From positions 48,501-112,500 of the forward strand of contig CAUYUJ010000725.1 of the NCBI GenBank assembly GCA_963575745.1: a stretch of 64,000 nucleotides of DNA, read 5' to 3'. Of this stretch, positions 17,084-27,494 are shown in pieces. The stretch is from Prorocentrum cordatum (taxonomy: Eukaryota > Sar > Dinophyceae > Prorocentrales > Prorocentraceae). The notes below the pieces were generated by a model. It had not been told where the DNA came from. It searched no databases and saw only the letters and a program-made list of their open reading frames with translations. Positions within the stretch are counted from its first letter, which is position 1, and each line of letters opens with the position of its first letter. The translations under genes and the position numbers were made by a program.

Positions 17084-17461
17084 ATGGCGGAGTTCACGCA
17101 TGCTAGCGCGGCGCTTGCGGCTGCCATCAGGGACGTGGCGCGCGAGCGCCGCGACTGCGCGTGGCTCTTGGTGCAGGCAGCTGAGGTCCTGACTCGCGGC
17201 CGCGTCCTGTTGCAGCAGGCTCGACGGACGGACGACGACGACGACGACAGCGACGACGACGACGACGACGCCGCGATCAGGCCGCTGCGGCGCACGGTGA
17301 GGAGGCGGGTGGCGACGCCGACGTGGTGGCGGCGCAGTCGGCGGGGTCCGAGGGCGCCACGTGTGGCGAGTGCTGAGGGCGCAGTGCATGCACCACGCAG
17401 CGGCGCAGGCGCGGCGCAGCCGCAGGCGCTGCAGGCGGGGCTAAACGGCGAGGGCTACTAG
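17084..17461 (+). CDS. Small hypothetical protein with acidic run
   Basis: ATG at 17,084 to TAG at 17,461, 125 aa. Residues 1-45 form a plausible Ala/Arg/Leu amphipathic helix (MAEFTHASAALAAAIRDVAR). Next comes an Asp run with one Ser (about 47-60), then a basic Arg-rich C-terminus. The start was chosen because protein-like composition begins there, after the minisatellite. The stop is followed at once by tandem GGGGCTAAGCTAGAC units. The acidic run comes from a GAC microsatellite, so real coding status is uncertain. No family recognised. Confidence 0.35.
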   Translation: MAEFTHASAALAAAIRDVARERRDCAWLLVQAAEVLTRGRVLLQQARRTDDDDDDSDDDDDDAAIRPLRRTVRRRVATPTWWRRSRRGPRAPRVASAEGAVHAPRSGAGAAQPQALQAGLNGEGY

Positions 17462-17545
17462 GCGGGGCTAAGCTAGACAGGCCCAGCGTGCACAGACGGG
17501 GCTAAGCTAGACGGGGCTAAGCTAGACGGGCGGGGCTAACTAAGC
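17434..17545 (+). repeat. Tandem GGGGCTAA(GCTAGAC) units
   Basis: Five copies of GGGGCTAA, three of them as a 15-bp GACGGGGCTAAGCTA-type unit, at and just after the end of the small plus-strand ORF. They belong to the motif family that spans 17.4-25.7 kb. Confidence 0.8.
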
Positions 17546-17768
17546 GACGAGGATGCGCACATGAGCCCAGTACAGAGGTCATCTTCCTCCATCTTGCGGC
17601 GGAAAGCGTGGCCCTGACTATGGCAATGCGAGAGATGGATTTTTTCGCGCCACGTGTTGCGCCTGGAGCCATACCGCCCCATGTCTGTTGCTTTTGCGTT
17701 TGTGCCAATGCTTTTTCAGCAGATGGGGGAAGAAGAGGGGGGGGGGGCGCAGGCGCGGGATGTTCGCC

Positions 17769-17850
17769 GCGCCCCCATTGTCGCGGCGTCGCACTGGACG
17801 CCGTAACAAGGGGGAGGGGAGGAGGCAGGGAAGGAGAGCAACAGTGGCCC
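17769..17850. repeat. 82-bp dispersed repeat, copy 1
   Basis: Starts CGCGCCCCCATTGTCGCGGC and ends at ACAGTGGCCC; near-identical in order and length to 19,920-20,001. Contains a small inverted repeat GGCGTCGCA...TGGACGCC. Surrounded by TCC/CCT-rich low-complexity DNA (17,850-18,060) with no gene. Confidence 0.75.
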
Positions 17851-18463
17851 TTTTCCTCATCCTCCCCTTCCGCCTTCCCCCCCCATCCTCCTCCCCCATC
17901 CTCGTCATGTTCTTCCTCGTTATCCTCCCCTTCCGCCTCCCCCTCCCATCCTCCTCCCCCATCCTCCTGCCCCACCCCCTTCCCTGGAGCTCATTATCCT
18001 CATCATCGCGCTGCTCGTAGTCGCCCTCCTTCTTCCTCCTCCCCCTATCCTCCCCCACCATCCGATGCAGCAGCATCGGTAGGCGTCGCTCTCTTTTTTT
18101 CTGCATTGCGAAGCGTCAGAACTGTGCCTGGTACTGCCAGCACCAACGAGTGCGCAGCCCCTGTGTATTAGCGCCTGTGGCAGAATGCCAGAATGCTGCA
18201 TCGCCCAGGAACCTATCTGCCGCCTGCAGCGCCCAGAAACAGGGAGCACCACTCCACCACCCAGTTCCCATGAGAAAAGCAACAAATATGATGCACGAAT
18301 TATACGATGTCGCACTCACCAACAGTAATGGGCCAGAATATGCAATACCAATCGCAAACCAAAACATCGAACATTAGCGCCAGAAGGAAAACCCCATGCA
18401 TAATGAAGCCAGAATGGAAATCGAACATGAATATTATTAGCGCCATCTAGAAACATCACATTT

Positions 18464-19570
18464 CTAGCGCCTCGTAGCCGGCTTCTTCTTCACCATGGCC
18501 GCCGGCTTTTTTTTCGCTTTCTTCTTCTCCACCTTCCTGAAGCGCCTGGCCGTCGCGATTGCCTGCCGCTGGATCTCGGCGATCTCAGCAACGCGCTGCC
18601 GTTCGGCAATCGCAGCTTCCGTCTGAGACGTTTCGGTGTATTCGGCCGCGAGTCTTAGCGCCTCGGGGAAGGCCTCCAGCAGGGACGGCCGGCCGATGTT
18701 GTCGACGAAGGAACGGCAAAACCATCGAATATCCCGCTTTCCATGGAAGGCATTAGCCCCATAAAAGTGAACGAAAGGACAACGCCAACCAGCCCCATAT
18801 GTAGGAGAGCGAACAGCAAAGTCAACCTCCTTGACGAGCTTCACGCAACGCTCATGGGCCAGATAGCGGTCGAAAGCCAACTGCTCGCTGCTCTTGCCAG
18901 CCCACTCGTTCGCTGGGAGCCTTGCTGGCATTAGCCCCATCCACTTCGACATCAGCGCCGACGCTTCTGGCAGCTTGAGAATGAAAACCCCAGCATTAAA
19001 CGTGTGATGCTTAGCGCCGGGCCCTGCTGCGTAAAGCCATTGGCACGGGCAATGTTTTGGAAGCCCCAAGATATTTTGGGCGCCCACTGTGCCGTTATCG
19101 CTGCACCGCTCGTGGGCCCCAAGCTCGCGATACCCAGCGAAGGCAACGATTCTACAGTCGATTCCAGCTGCTTCATCAAAGATAGTCTGTAGCCCCGGGA
19201 ATGTAATTCGCTCCATTCGATGTTTGTTGGAGTCGGAATTGGGGGCCGGCACTATGGCCGCATCCGAGTCCACCCATGCCAGGTAAGATATCGACGTGCA
19301 TGACGAAAAAGCTTCGCATATCTTAACTTTTCTCCAGTCACTGCGCGAAATGGATTGGAAAGCCTTCGGCAAATCATTAGCCCCAAAAGGAAAAAACGCT
19401 CTCTTGGCAACTCTCTCTTGATTAGCCCCCTCTTCAGTGGCCCAGGCTTCGCAGAACTGACTGAAACAATCCTTGCACCATAAGCTCTCGCGATCGTCAT
19501 ATGTGACAATGACCTCGAGCGATCGCTTAGCGCCTTGGCTGCACTTGCGCACAGCGTCTTCCAGTTTCAT
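18464..19570 (-). CDS. Glycosyltransferase, GT34 (galactosyl/mannosyltransferase)-like
   Basis: 368 aa from ATG 19,570 to TAG 18,464. The open frame runs further upstream to 19,957 but that part is poly-Pro/Ser from a microsatellite, so the first Met followed by normal protein (MKLEDAVRKC) was chosen. Motifs: VIVTYDDR (20-27), LAWVDSDAA with the metal-binding DSD at 101-103, FNAGVFILK (191-199), SEQLAF (228-233) and CPFVHFYG (264-271). A DxD, N-x-G-x-F, EQ and final F-x-H-x-G order is that of GT34-type nucleotide-sugar transferases of the Golgi. No signal anchor is visible. The tail (340-368) is Lys/Ala-rich. No intron is apparent. Five GGSGCTAA motifs lie in frame as GAN/GAK. Confidence 0.7.
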   Translation of the reverse strand: MKLEDAVRKCSQGAKRSLEVIVTYDDRESLWCKDCFSQFCEAWATEEGANQERVAKRAFFPFGANDLPKAFQSISRSDWRKVKICEAFSSCTSISYLAWVDSDAAIVPAPNSDSNKHRMERITFPGLQTIFDEAAGIDCRIVAFAGYRELGAHERCSDNGTVGAQNILGLPKHCPCQWLYAAGPGAKHHTFNAGVFILKLPEASALMSKWMGLMPARLPANEWAGKSSEQLAFDRYLAHERCVKLVKEVDFAVRSPTYGAGWRCPFVHFYGANAFHGKRDIRWFCRSFVDNIGRPSLLEAFPEALRLAAEYTETSQTEAAIAERQRVAEIAEIQRQAIATARRFRKVEKKKAKKKPAAMVKKKPATRR

Positions 19571-19689
19571 GGCCGCTGCAGGCAGCAGTCGCAGGCTGCG
19601 GACCACCAGGGGCGGGGGGGGCAGCAGAACCTCTCGGGCCAAATGTGCGCGGATAATTGGGGAAAGAGGAAGGATGAGTGGAAAGAATG

Positions 19690-19885
19690 GGGATATGGGG
19701 GGCAGGAAGGAGGAGGAGGAGGAGGAAGGAGGGGGAGGAGGAGGAGGAGGAGGAGGAGGAGGAGGGGAAGAGGAAGGGGAAGGATGACAATGAGACAGGG
19801 GGGCGGCGGCCCTCCTCGCGCAGCTAGCTGCCTGTTCGCGCGAGGAGGAGGAGGAGGAGGAGGAGGAGGAGGAGGGGGGGGGGAG
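19690..19885. repeat. (GGA)n tracts
   Basis: Two GGA runs (about 19,700-19,770 and 19,843-19,885) upstream of the glycosyltransferase. They create poly-Gly/Glu or poly-Ser/Pro open frames that I do not regard as genes. Confidence 0.9.
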
Positions 19886-19919
19886 GGAGAGAGGCGGGGG
19901 CGCGGGATGCCTGCCTGCT

Positions 19920-20001
19920 GCGCCCCCGTTGTCGCGGCGTCGCATTGGACGCCGCAACGAGGGGGAGGGGAGGAGGCAGGGGAGGAGAGCAGCAGTGGCC
20001 C
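19920..20001. repeat. 82-bp dispersed repeat, copy 2
   Basis: Same order and length as 17,769-17,850, in the same orientation, with roughly ten substitutions. The two copies flank the glycosyltransferase gene about 2.1 kb apart. Confidence 0.75.
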
Positions 20002-20179
20002 CTTTCTCTGTTGAAATTCACTTCCTTGCGACCAGGAGAAGCCCAGGCGACCGGGAGAAGCCCGGGCATCATGCGAAAACGGCAGGCCCATCATCGCCAG
20101 CGCCCAAGTTCCAGAGCCCCGCCCAAAATCTGCATTCTTTAGCCCCGCCTGCAAACAGTCAGTATTCCTAAGCCCCCCC

Positions 20180-22860
20180 CCCTCCGGGTGGCAGTCCTGA
20201 GCATCATCATCACCTGCATCGTCGCGGCGTCGCCGCTGCCGCGAGTGCTCCCGCGGCGGCGGCCGCCGCGGCGGCGTCGTCGGTGCCGGCCGCCGCCGCC
20301 CCCAAGACTGCCTTGGCGGCGGGCCCCAGGCGTCGCGGGCGGGCGCCTCGTCAGGCCTGAGGGCAACGGCGGCGCCTCCTCCTTCTCCTTCTCCCCCTTC
20401 TCCTGCTCCTCCTTATCCTGCTCCTCCTCATCCTGCTTCTCCTCCCCCCCCTCCCCCCCCCCCCATCCCAATCGTGCGTACGACCCTCCCCCCCTTCCCC
20501 TGCTTTCATAACAGTTCCCCCCCCCCCCCCCCCTCCTCCTCCTCCTCCTCCTCCTCCCTCCCCCCCCCGCCTCCTCCTCCCCCCCCCCCCCCCCGCCATC
20601 CACATCCTCCCCCATCCTCCTCCTCCTCCTCCACGTCCCCCTCCTCCTCTTCGCCTCCTCCTCCTCCTCGACCCCTCCTCCCCCCTGGAACCCCGTCCTA
20701 GTTCGGCGACGCTGTCCAGCGCGCCAGCGCCTCCTCTGCGGCGGCCTGCTTGGCCCGCGACGCTGCGCCTGACGCAGCCAGCGCCGTCTTGCGCGCCATG
20801 TCCGCCTTGGAAGGCGGCCGCCTTCTCGGCCTTCTTCTTCTCGGCCCCCTCCCCGCCAGCCAACCTGACCGTCTCGGCCAAATCAGCGACCTGGTCGTCG
20901 AACGCAGCCTTGCAGCCTTCTGGGCCGCCGCTGCCATGGCCTGCCTGGCCCCCCCATCCATCCACAGGGCCGCCTGCCAGGCAGGCGCGCCTCCCTCGCG
21001 GAGGAGGAGGAGGCGACTGCGTCTGCCGCGAGAGCGGCGGGGCTGTTGGGCGCTGCAGCCCCGGCCGCGAACGCGACGAAGACGGCCGCCGCCGTCCTGG
21101 GGGGGGGCCGCCGCTGCCGCTGCGGCCCTGTAACGGCGGGCGTCGCCACCGCCGCCGCCGCAGGCCCCGCTGTCGTGGCGGGCGCCGCGCCTGCCTTCTT
21201 GGCAGGCAGCCGCTGGGGCCTCGAGGTGGACGCCGCGCGGCCGCGACTCCCCGCGCCGTATCATCCCTTCATCCCCATCTTCAGCATCCTTATCCTCCTC
21301 GCCCTCTCCTCCTCCCCCCCTCCTCCCCCTCCTTCCCCCATCCCCATCCTCCTCCTCCTTGCCCTTCTCCTCCTCCTCCCCTCCTCCTCCCCCCCCTCCT
21401 CCTCCTCCTCCTCCCCCTCCTCTTCGTCGGTCGTTTTCTGTCGTCGTCGTTCTTTCTGTCGTCAGCTTATTCCTCCTCCCATTCCTCCTCCCACCTCCAC
21501 TCTCTCCTCCTCCTCCTCCTCCTCCTCCCCCTCCTAGCTCTCTTTCATCTCCTCCTCCTCCTGCTCCTCCTCCGCCTCCCCCTCCTCCTCCTTCTCCTCC
21601 TCCTCCTCCTCCTCCTCCTCCTTCTCCTCCTCCTCCTCCTCCTCCTTCTCTTTCTTCCACCTCCCTCTCCTCCCCCGCAGCTCGCCTGGTCATGTCCCAT
21701 GGCGCCGGGTCACGCCTGTGTCGGCGAAGCGCCTCGCGGTTGTCCTCTCGGCGGCCCCATCCGCCCCCCCCCCCTGCTTGCTGCCTGCGTCCTGCTGTCG
21801 TTCGTTTCCCCGTCGTCTCTCTCGTCCCAGGGTGGCAGCGCGTGCCCCCCCCCCCCGCTGCGCAGCGTTGTAGCCCCGCGTCCTCCACCCACTGGTCGGA
21901 GTCGACACCAGCGCGCCAGTTGCCGAAGAGTCCATCCTGCCCTCCTTCTGGGCGCGACTGGTTGAAGGCGCCCATCTTCCTCCTCCTCCTTCTCCTTCTC
22001 CTCCTCATTCTCCTCCTCCTCCTCATGCTGCCCCTGTCCTCCTCCTCCTGCTGCTGCTGCATCTCCTCCTCCTCATCATCATCCTCCTCCTCACCTGCAT
22101 CATCATCTTCATGCTCATCCTTCTCATCCCCCTCCCCCATCCTCCTCCTCCTCCTCCTTCTCCCCCTGCCCCCCCCCCTCCTCCTTTTCCTCCTCCTCCT
22201 CCTCCTGCCCCCTTCCAATTCCCCCCCACGTCGTCGTCCCCCTTCTCATCCGTCGCCTCCTCCCCCTCCTCCCCCCCGCAGCCCCCCCCCCCCATCCCCC
22301 CCCGCCCCCCCCATCGCATCCCCTCTCCCCCCCCTTCTCGCCCCCCCTCCCGCCCCCCCCCCCCCCCCCATCCCCCCCCATCTTCCCCTCCTCCGCCTCC
22401 CCCCCCCCTCCCCTTCCCCCCCCCTCCCCCCCCCCCCCCGCCTCCTCCCGCCCCCCCATCCCCCCCCCCCCCCCCTTCTCTCCCTCCTCCCCCTCCCCCC
22501 TCCTCCTCCCCTCCTCCTCCCACTCCTCCTCCTCCTCCCCCCCCCCGCCCACCATCGCCTGCGTTCCTGTCGCTTCGCCCGCCCAGCCCCCCGCGCGGGT
22601 TCTTCCGGAGGTGGCGGCCTCATCCCGCGTTGCGCTACGCGCCAATCAATGCGAGCGCGCATGATGCCCCAGGCCCGGCAGGCGGCGGGGCGGCGGGGGT
22701 GCGCAGAGCGCCCATGCTATCTTGTAGTGGATGCCACGGGTCGCGTTCCATGGGGCGACCATGAGCTCGTCCATCGAGCGGGCGCACCTGGGAACGCCCG
22801 CCCCCCCCCCCCCCGCCCCCCAGGGCAACAACTCAGCTGCCCTCCTGACTTCTTAGTTAG
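20180..22860. repeat. C-rich (TCC/CCT)n low-complexity block
   Basis: Nearly continuous C/T-rich tracts with long C runs (20,355-20,690; 21,290-21,670; 21,970-22,560) and GCC-type triplets between (20,220-20,330; 20,700-21,250). Every frame is open for hundreds of codons, giving Pro/Ser or Gly/Arg proteins. The Ala/Lys-rich minus frame near 20,700-20,960 (AARSAK-type) could be a fragment of a repetitive protein, but I cannot support a gene. Confidence 0.85.
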
Positions 22861-23480
22861 CCCCCCCATTGCAATGGCAACTATTCTCGCGTCTTGGCTG
22901 GGCCAGCCTGTCTTGGGCTGTCTTTGGGCCACGAGGCGGGGCTTTCCCTGGCGTTTCCGGCGATGTTCCTGGCACTGCACGTGTATGTGATGTGTGTGAT
23001 GTGTGTGGTGTGCATGTCGAGGTAGTATGTGCATGATGTGCGCGTGTGTTTACACATGTGTCAGTGCGCGTATATGCATATGCTTCTGAGTTGTCGCAGG
23101 GACTCGCGCGTAACAACATCAGACGAACATATTATGTAAATGCCAACGTATGTATGTGAATTCTGAATACGTATATGTACACAAATATGTATATGCATGG
23201 GTGGTGAACATGTATATGATGCATACACTGCTGCCGCGTGCAAATACTGCATGTACTTCAGTCAGATATCAAATATGACTTGATCCTTTCTTCCTGCTCC
23301 TGCTCCTCTCTCTTCCTGGCCCCTCCTCCTGCTCCTCCTCCTCATTTAATTGAATATGCGCTTGCCTTGGACAAGCGCATCCCCCTGCCTGTGGATGATG
23401 CCCCCCATGGGGCCCGCCTTTTTTCTGTGCGTTCACGCATTATAAGCCCCCTGGGGCCGCGAGGGATATAAGCCCACACA
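22860..23480. other. No gene seen; TG/ATG-rich stretch
   Basis: Low-GC island inside GC-rich DNA. 22,975-23,235 is rich in GTGTGT, TATATG and ATGCAT. No ORF with natural composition. Confidence 0.6.
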
Positions 23481-25200
23481 TCATGCATTTCACCAGCGCG
23501 GTGTTGCTAAAGCCCGCGGATGGGGAGTGCGAGAAGATGATTCACGCGTCGTCTTGTTTGCCTTTGAACTCGGTACTGTTTCTTGCCCCTAGCCTTCGGG
23601 TATAAAAAGCATGGTAGTCGTCTCATCGTCAGGGGGAGGCCCCTCTCGTCCCACCACCCCTTTCCTCCTCACTCCAGTGGGGGGAGCAGCAACAGCAGCA
23701 GCAGCAGCAGGCGGAGGCCGGCCAGACCACCCTCCACTGAGCCCTGCAGGCCCGAGACGCCGCCCCACCTCAAGCCTTCCTGTCCGCCCTGCCTGGCCCA
23801 TCGCGGGAAGGGCACCCGCAGCGGTCGCCGCGGCTGCAGCGCATATTAGCCCCGCTGTAGCTGTTCCAATAGAACCTCATAGAAGTGAAACTTACCCCCG
23901 GCAGGGGGGGCGGGGCGGGGGCGGGATGATGGGCTCCGTCGTCGTCCGTCCCGCCCCCATCCCATCCCCCTGCCTGGGGAAATTTTCACCTCTGAACCGG
24001 CAGAGCTCCGTCTTCTGCATGTGAGCCATGGTGGAGGATGCCCCCCCGCCTGCAGCTACCCCACCAAGCCTCGGGCAGGCTCAGGGGGGCTCGCGCCAGG
24101 GGCAGCTTTGTCGGCGCGCGCTGCACTGGAGGTGGTGGACGAGGAGATGGAGGAGGAGGAGGGAGAGGAGGAGGAGGAAGGAGGAGGAGGTTGAAGAGGA
24201 GGAGGAGGAAGGGAAGGGAACAGGGAGGAGCAGGGGGAGGAAGGAGAGGGAGGGGGATGGGGGAGGAGGCGGAGGAGAACGGGGAGGAGGAGGACGAGTA
24301 GGAGGAGGAGGATGGGGGAGGACGGAGGGAGGAGGGAGAGGAGGAAGAGGGGGAGGAAGGAGAGGAGGAGGAGGAAAAGGGGGGGAGGGAGGAGGAGGTG
24401 GAGGAAGAAGTGGAGGAGGTCGAGGATGGGGGAGTAGAAGGAAGAAGAGGAGCACTGTTCGGATCGTGATGCAGAGCAAAAAACAAATAATGAGGAACAC
24501 GATCCGGTGATCATGATGCTGTGGTGATGATGGCGACGATGACGAAAAGAAGGCGATGCGGAAAGCAACGGCGGCCTGTCATGGTGGGGGCAACAGCGGT
24601 TGCAATAATGCTGATGCCGACGCAGCAAAGGATTATTAATCATTATGCGGCAGTGGCGATGAGGAAGAAGCAGGGGGGGGGGAAGGGGGAGGAGGAGGGG
24701 GGAGAGCGACGAGAGGTGGATGATTATTGTGATGATGATGGCGACGATAGCGATGAGTGGGGAGGGTGATGGCGATGGCGATGGCGATGGGCGCGATGAC
24801 GATGGCGGCGACCAGGAGGAGGGGGAGGAGGAGGTGAGGAGGAGTCGGAGGAGTGGGAGGAGGAGGGGGCTGAGGAGGAGGGCGGTTGTGGGCGAGGAGC
24901 CCATGAATGTCGGAGTCTCTGCGAAGGTCGCGGCGGAGGGCGAGGGCTCCATGGATGGGCCGGGGCCCCATGGTCCAGGACGACCTGATGGGTTGCTTGG
25001 CATGTGGCGATGCCTGCTGTGGCGAGGGCCCTATGGACGGACGTGCCGTATGCTCGTGGGCTTGCCACCCACATAGCCCCCCCCTGGCGTCGTCGACCCC
25101 CCCCCTTCGCAAATATTATAGCCCCCAACGAGATGCCCCCCCTTTCCGCCGCCGCCGCTGCACCCCTTACGCCCGCTGCTGCTGCTGCTGGTTGCATCTA
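23480..25200. other. No confident gene; GGA/GAT microsatellites
   Basis: (GGA)n at 24,125-24,440 and GATGGCGATGG repeats at 24,730-24,810. GC-rich flanks hold only composition-driven open frames. Several minus-orientation TAGCCCC motifs are present (23,443, 23,848, 25,073, 25,121). Confidence 0.6.
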
Positions 25201-25270
25201 GTGGCTCAAGCTGCTGGCCTGACGCACGCCAGGCGCTAACATACTGGGCGCTACAACTAGGCGCTAAACG

Positions 25271-25624
25271 ATGTGCTGGGCGGGCTGCTGCCGCTGGAAC
25301 TGCTGGTGGGGGGCTAATAATGCGAAGCGCATCAGCAACGACGAGGCTACTGCCATCACTTGGCAGTTCGCTGAAAGCCGCTGGGGCTGTGAGGATTTCT
25401 GGGTGGATGGCGCTTGGGTGGATTTCTGGGGCTACCACTCCAAGGCTACCGAGGCCGCCTACCAGTCCGGAGCTAAGTGGTTTCAGTTTCAGACCGACTA
25501 CTACTTCGACCACGACGTCACCGTGGTTTTCGGCACAGGGGGCTACGACGGCGACGAGCATTACCAGTACTCAAGTAATGGGACCTACCGGCGCGTGCGC
25601 AGGGTGAAGATCCTCATGCAGTGA
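25271..25624 (+). CDS. Small WWE-domain-like protein
   Basis: 117 aa, ATG 25,271 to TGA 25,624. Rich in aromatic residues. The pattern is Trp pairs near the N-terminus (CWWGAN, ITWQFAE), FWVDGAWVDFWGYHSKATEA, AYQSGAKWFQFQ, then HYQYSSNGTYRRVRRV. This follows the WWE-domain layout (W/W, E-A-Y after a turn, Q...N-G-T-x-R-x-VRR end). WWE domains bind ADP-ribose units and occur with PARPs and ubiquitin ligases; here it would stand alone or be one exon. The ATG lies in a cluster of GGCGCTAA motifs (25,233-25,268), and GGGGCTA motifs continue through and past the stop. A first-exon signal cannot be excluded. Confidence 0.5.
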   Translation: MCWAGCCRWNCWWGANNAKRISNDEATAITWQFAESRWGCEDFWVDGAWVDFWGYHSKATEAAYQSGAKWFQFQTDYYFDHDVTVVFGTGGYDGDEHYQYSSNGTYRRVRRVKILMQ

Positions 25625-27480
25625 GTGAGGAGCGGGGCTACTAGGTACGTAGTAAGTCGCCAGCAGCAGCGCGGGGCTAGGATATGATGAGGAGGCGGGG
25701 CTAGATGAGGACGCAGTGCAGCAGCCCAGACAGAACCCATGACAGACCTGGTTAGATGTCGAGAAGAAAAAAGAAGAGCGGAAGATATGGGAAGGAGGGA
25801 GAAGAAGGGGGTGTCGGGATGATGGTGGCGGTGATGATGATGATGACGACGAAGACGACGATGGCGAGGGGGGCGATGGGACTGTGTGAGGGAGAGAGCG
25901 AGCGTGGGCACCCATGGGCGAGGTGGAGGAGGAGGAGGGCCTAGGAGGGCGAGGACGACTCTAGGGCGAGGAGGGCCTAGGAGGGCCCATGGGCGAGGTG
26001 GAGGAGGGCCTGGAGGAGGGCCTAGGAGGGCGGTACCACCTCTGGCGAGGACGACACGCGAGGATTTTATTATCAGTTATGAACCTTAATTCCTGGGTGC
26101 CAGATGCTGGTGGGCTAGGTGCCAGATAGCGCGGTTAGACAATGAGGAGAAGAATGACAGCGTGGGCCAGATCCCAGCGCGCCGCTTGCGCGGCGCCAAC
26201 CTGGAGTCGACCCCGCACCTCGTCATGCACTGCCTGGGCGCGGCGGCCTGGCGCAGAGCGGCAGCTGCCAGAGGGGCGCCAACGTCGCCGGCCGCGCTGG
26301 CCAGCTGGCTCCTCGGCGGGGCGGGGCCGGCGGCGGCGGCGGAGGCTACGCGCGAGGCGCGGGGGCTGGGCGCCGTCGTGGAGGGCGCTGGCCCACCTGA
26401 GCAGCGGGGCTGGCCCTGGCAGCTGTGACCGCGCAGGGAAGCCTGGGCGCAGTCGCGTGCGACGTGGCCGTGGAGCTGCCCCAGCAGGCCGCCGCGGGCG
26501 CCTCGGCCACCTCGGCCGCCGCCGGCGCCCCCCCCGCCCGCCCGGCAGGGCTCCGCGATGTTCCATCAGAGAACAACGCGAGGCCAGGACCGGCGGCGTC
26601 GCCTTGGCGGGCCGCCGGCCACGGCAGCCAAGGTTGCCCCGACGGCGTCTCCCCAAGGGCCGTCGCGGGCGACCGCCCTCCCCGGGGCGCCCGGGCGCCA
26701 GGCCGCCCGCGAGCCGGGCAGCCCGCGCTCTGGCCCCCGGCCATGGGGAGGCTTCCTCACGCAGGCGGTGCAGTACAAAACCGCAGGCGTGAGTGCAGGC
26801 CCCTGACCGGGTGGCCCGGCGGGGGGGCGCCCGGCCCGCGGGCGCGGGGCCGCCCGATGCGCTCGAAGGATGGGGTGAGGAGGAAGAGGAAGACAGAGGG
26901 GATGGCAGGCTGGGGAGCAGGAGAAGAAGGGGGAAGGGAGCGGAGGGAAAGGGGGGCGGGAGGAGAAGGAAGAGGAGGAAAGAAAAGGATACAGGGGAGG
27001 ATAGTCCTCACCCTCCTCCTCCGCGCCCACTCGCCTTGATCCTCCGGTTTCGCCTCCTCCCTCCGGCCCCCCCCCCCCCATCCTTCGGTTTCCGTCCGGC
27101 GCTGCGCGCGCAGCTCTAGATCTGTCTCTCGGGAGGGCCAGCGCGCTGCAGGGCGGCCCCAGGGGGGCATCAGGAGGGCGCCAATATACTCCCAACACAG
27201 CCCCCAGCAGCAATCCCGCGGGCTCGCTCGTTTTCACTGCTCCCGAAAACCACGCGTTACAAAGCACGTGGCTTTCTTGAGGCCACGGTGGGACTCTGCT
27301 GGGGATGTCGCGGGGCCTTCCTGATGCCACCTTTCGGCCACCAATCGTGTTCCTATTCCTGCTCGTCTTCCTCCTCATCATCATGATGGTCAGTTTCATC
27401 ATCATGATCCTTGTCATCCTAATCGTGATCCTCGTCATCGTTATTCTCATCTTGGCACGCCCTCAAGATAGGGCACGCTC
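25625..27480. other. No confident gene; GC-rich with short tandem repeats
   Basis: GAGGAGGGCCTAGGAGGGC-type units repeat at about 25,930-26,035. A GC-rich block at 26,140-26,870 has open frames in all phases; one plus frame (26,162-26,428) encodes STPHLVMHCLGAAAWRRAAA, which could be a remnant of an HxxxC zinc motif from a LINE, but this is weak. 27,350-27,460 is an ATC/ATG-rich microsatellite. Confidence 0.5.
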
Positions 27481-27494
27481 TCTGAGTCCTGGAC

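Larger units (their letters stand above)
17437..25704. repeat. Dispersed GGSGCTAA motif family, orientation tracks genes
   Basis: GGGGCTA or GGCGCTA on plus at 17,437-17,540 and again at about 25,233, 25,249, 25,260, 25,311, 25,428, 25,541, 25,634, 25,674 and 25,698. Between these, all are on minus (TAGCCCC/TAGCGCC on plus) at about 18,169, 18,373, 18,439, 18,464, 18,655, 18,753, 18,932, 19,011, 19,190, 19,376, 19,422, 19,527, 20,140, 21,869, 22,857, 23,443, 23,848, 25,073 and 25,121. The glycosyltransferase (minus) and WWE-like gene (plus) match the local motif orientation. In coding DNA it is usually read GAN or GAK. Confidence 0.65.

Noticed and set aside
21359-22990. 543-codon plus ORF of Pro/Ser/Leu and its minus Gly/Glu counterparts
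   Set aside because: Pure product of (TCC)n and C-run DNA.
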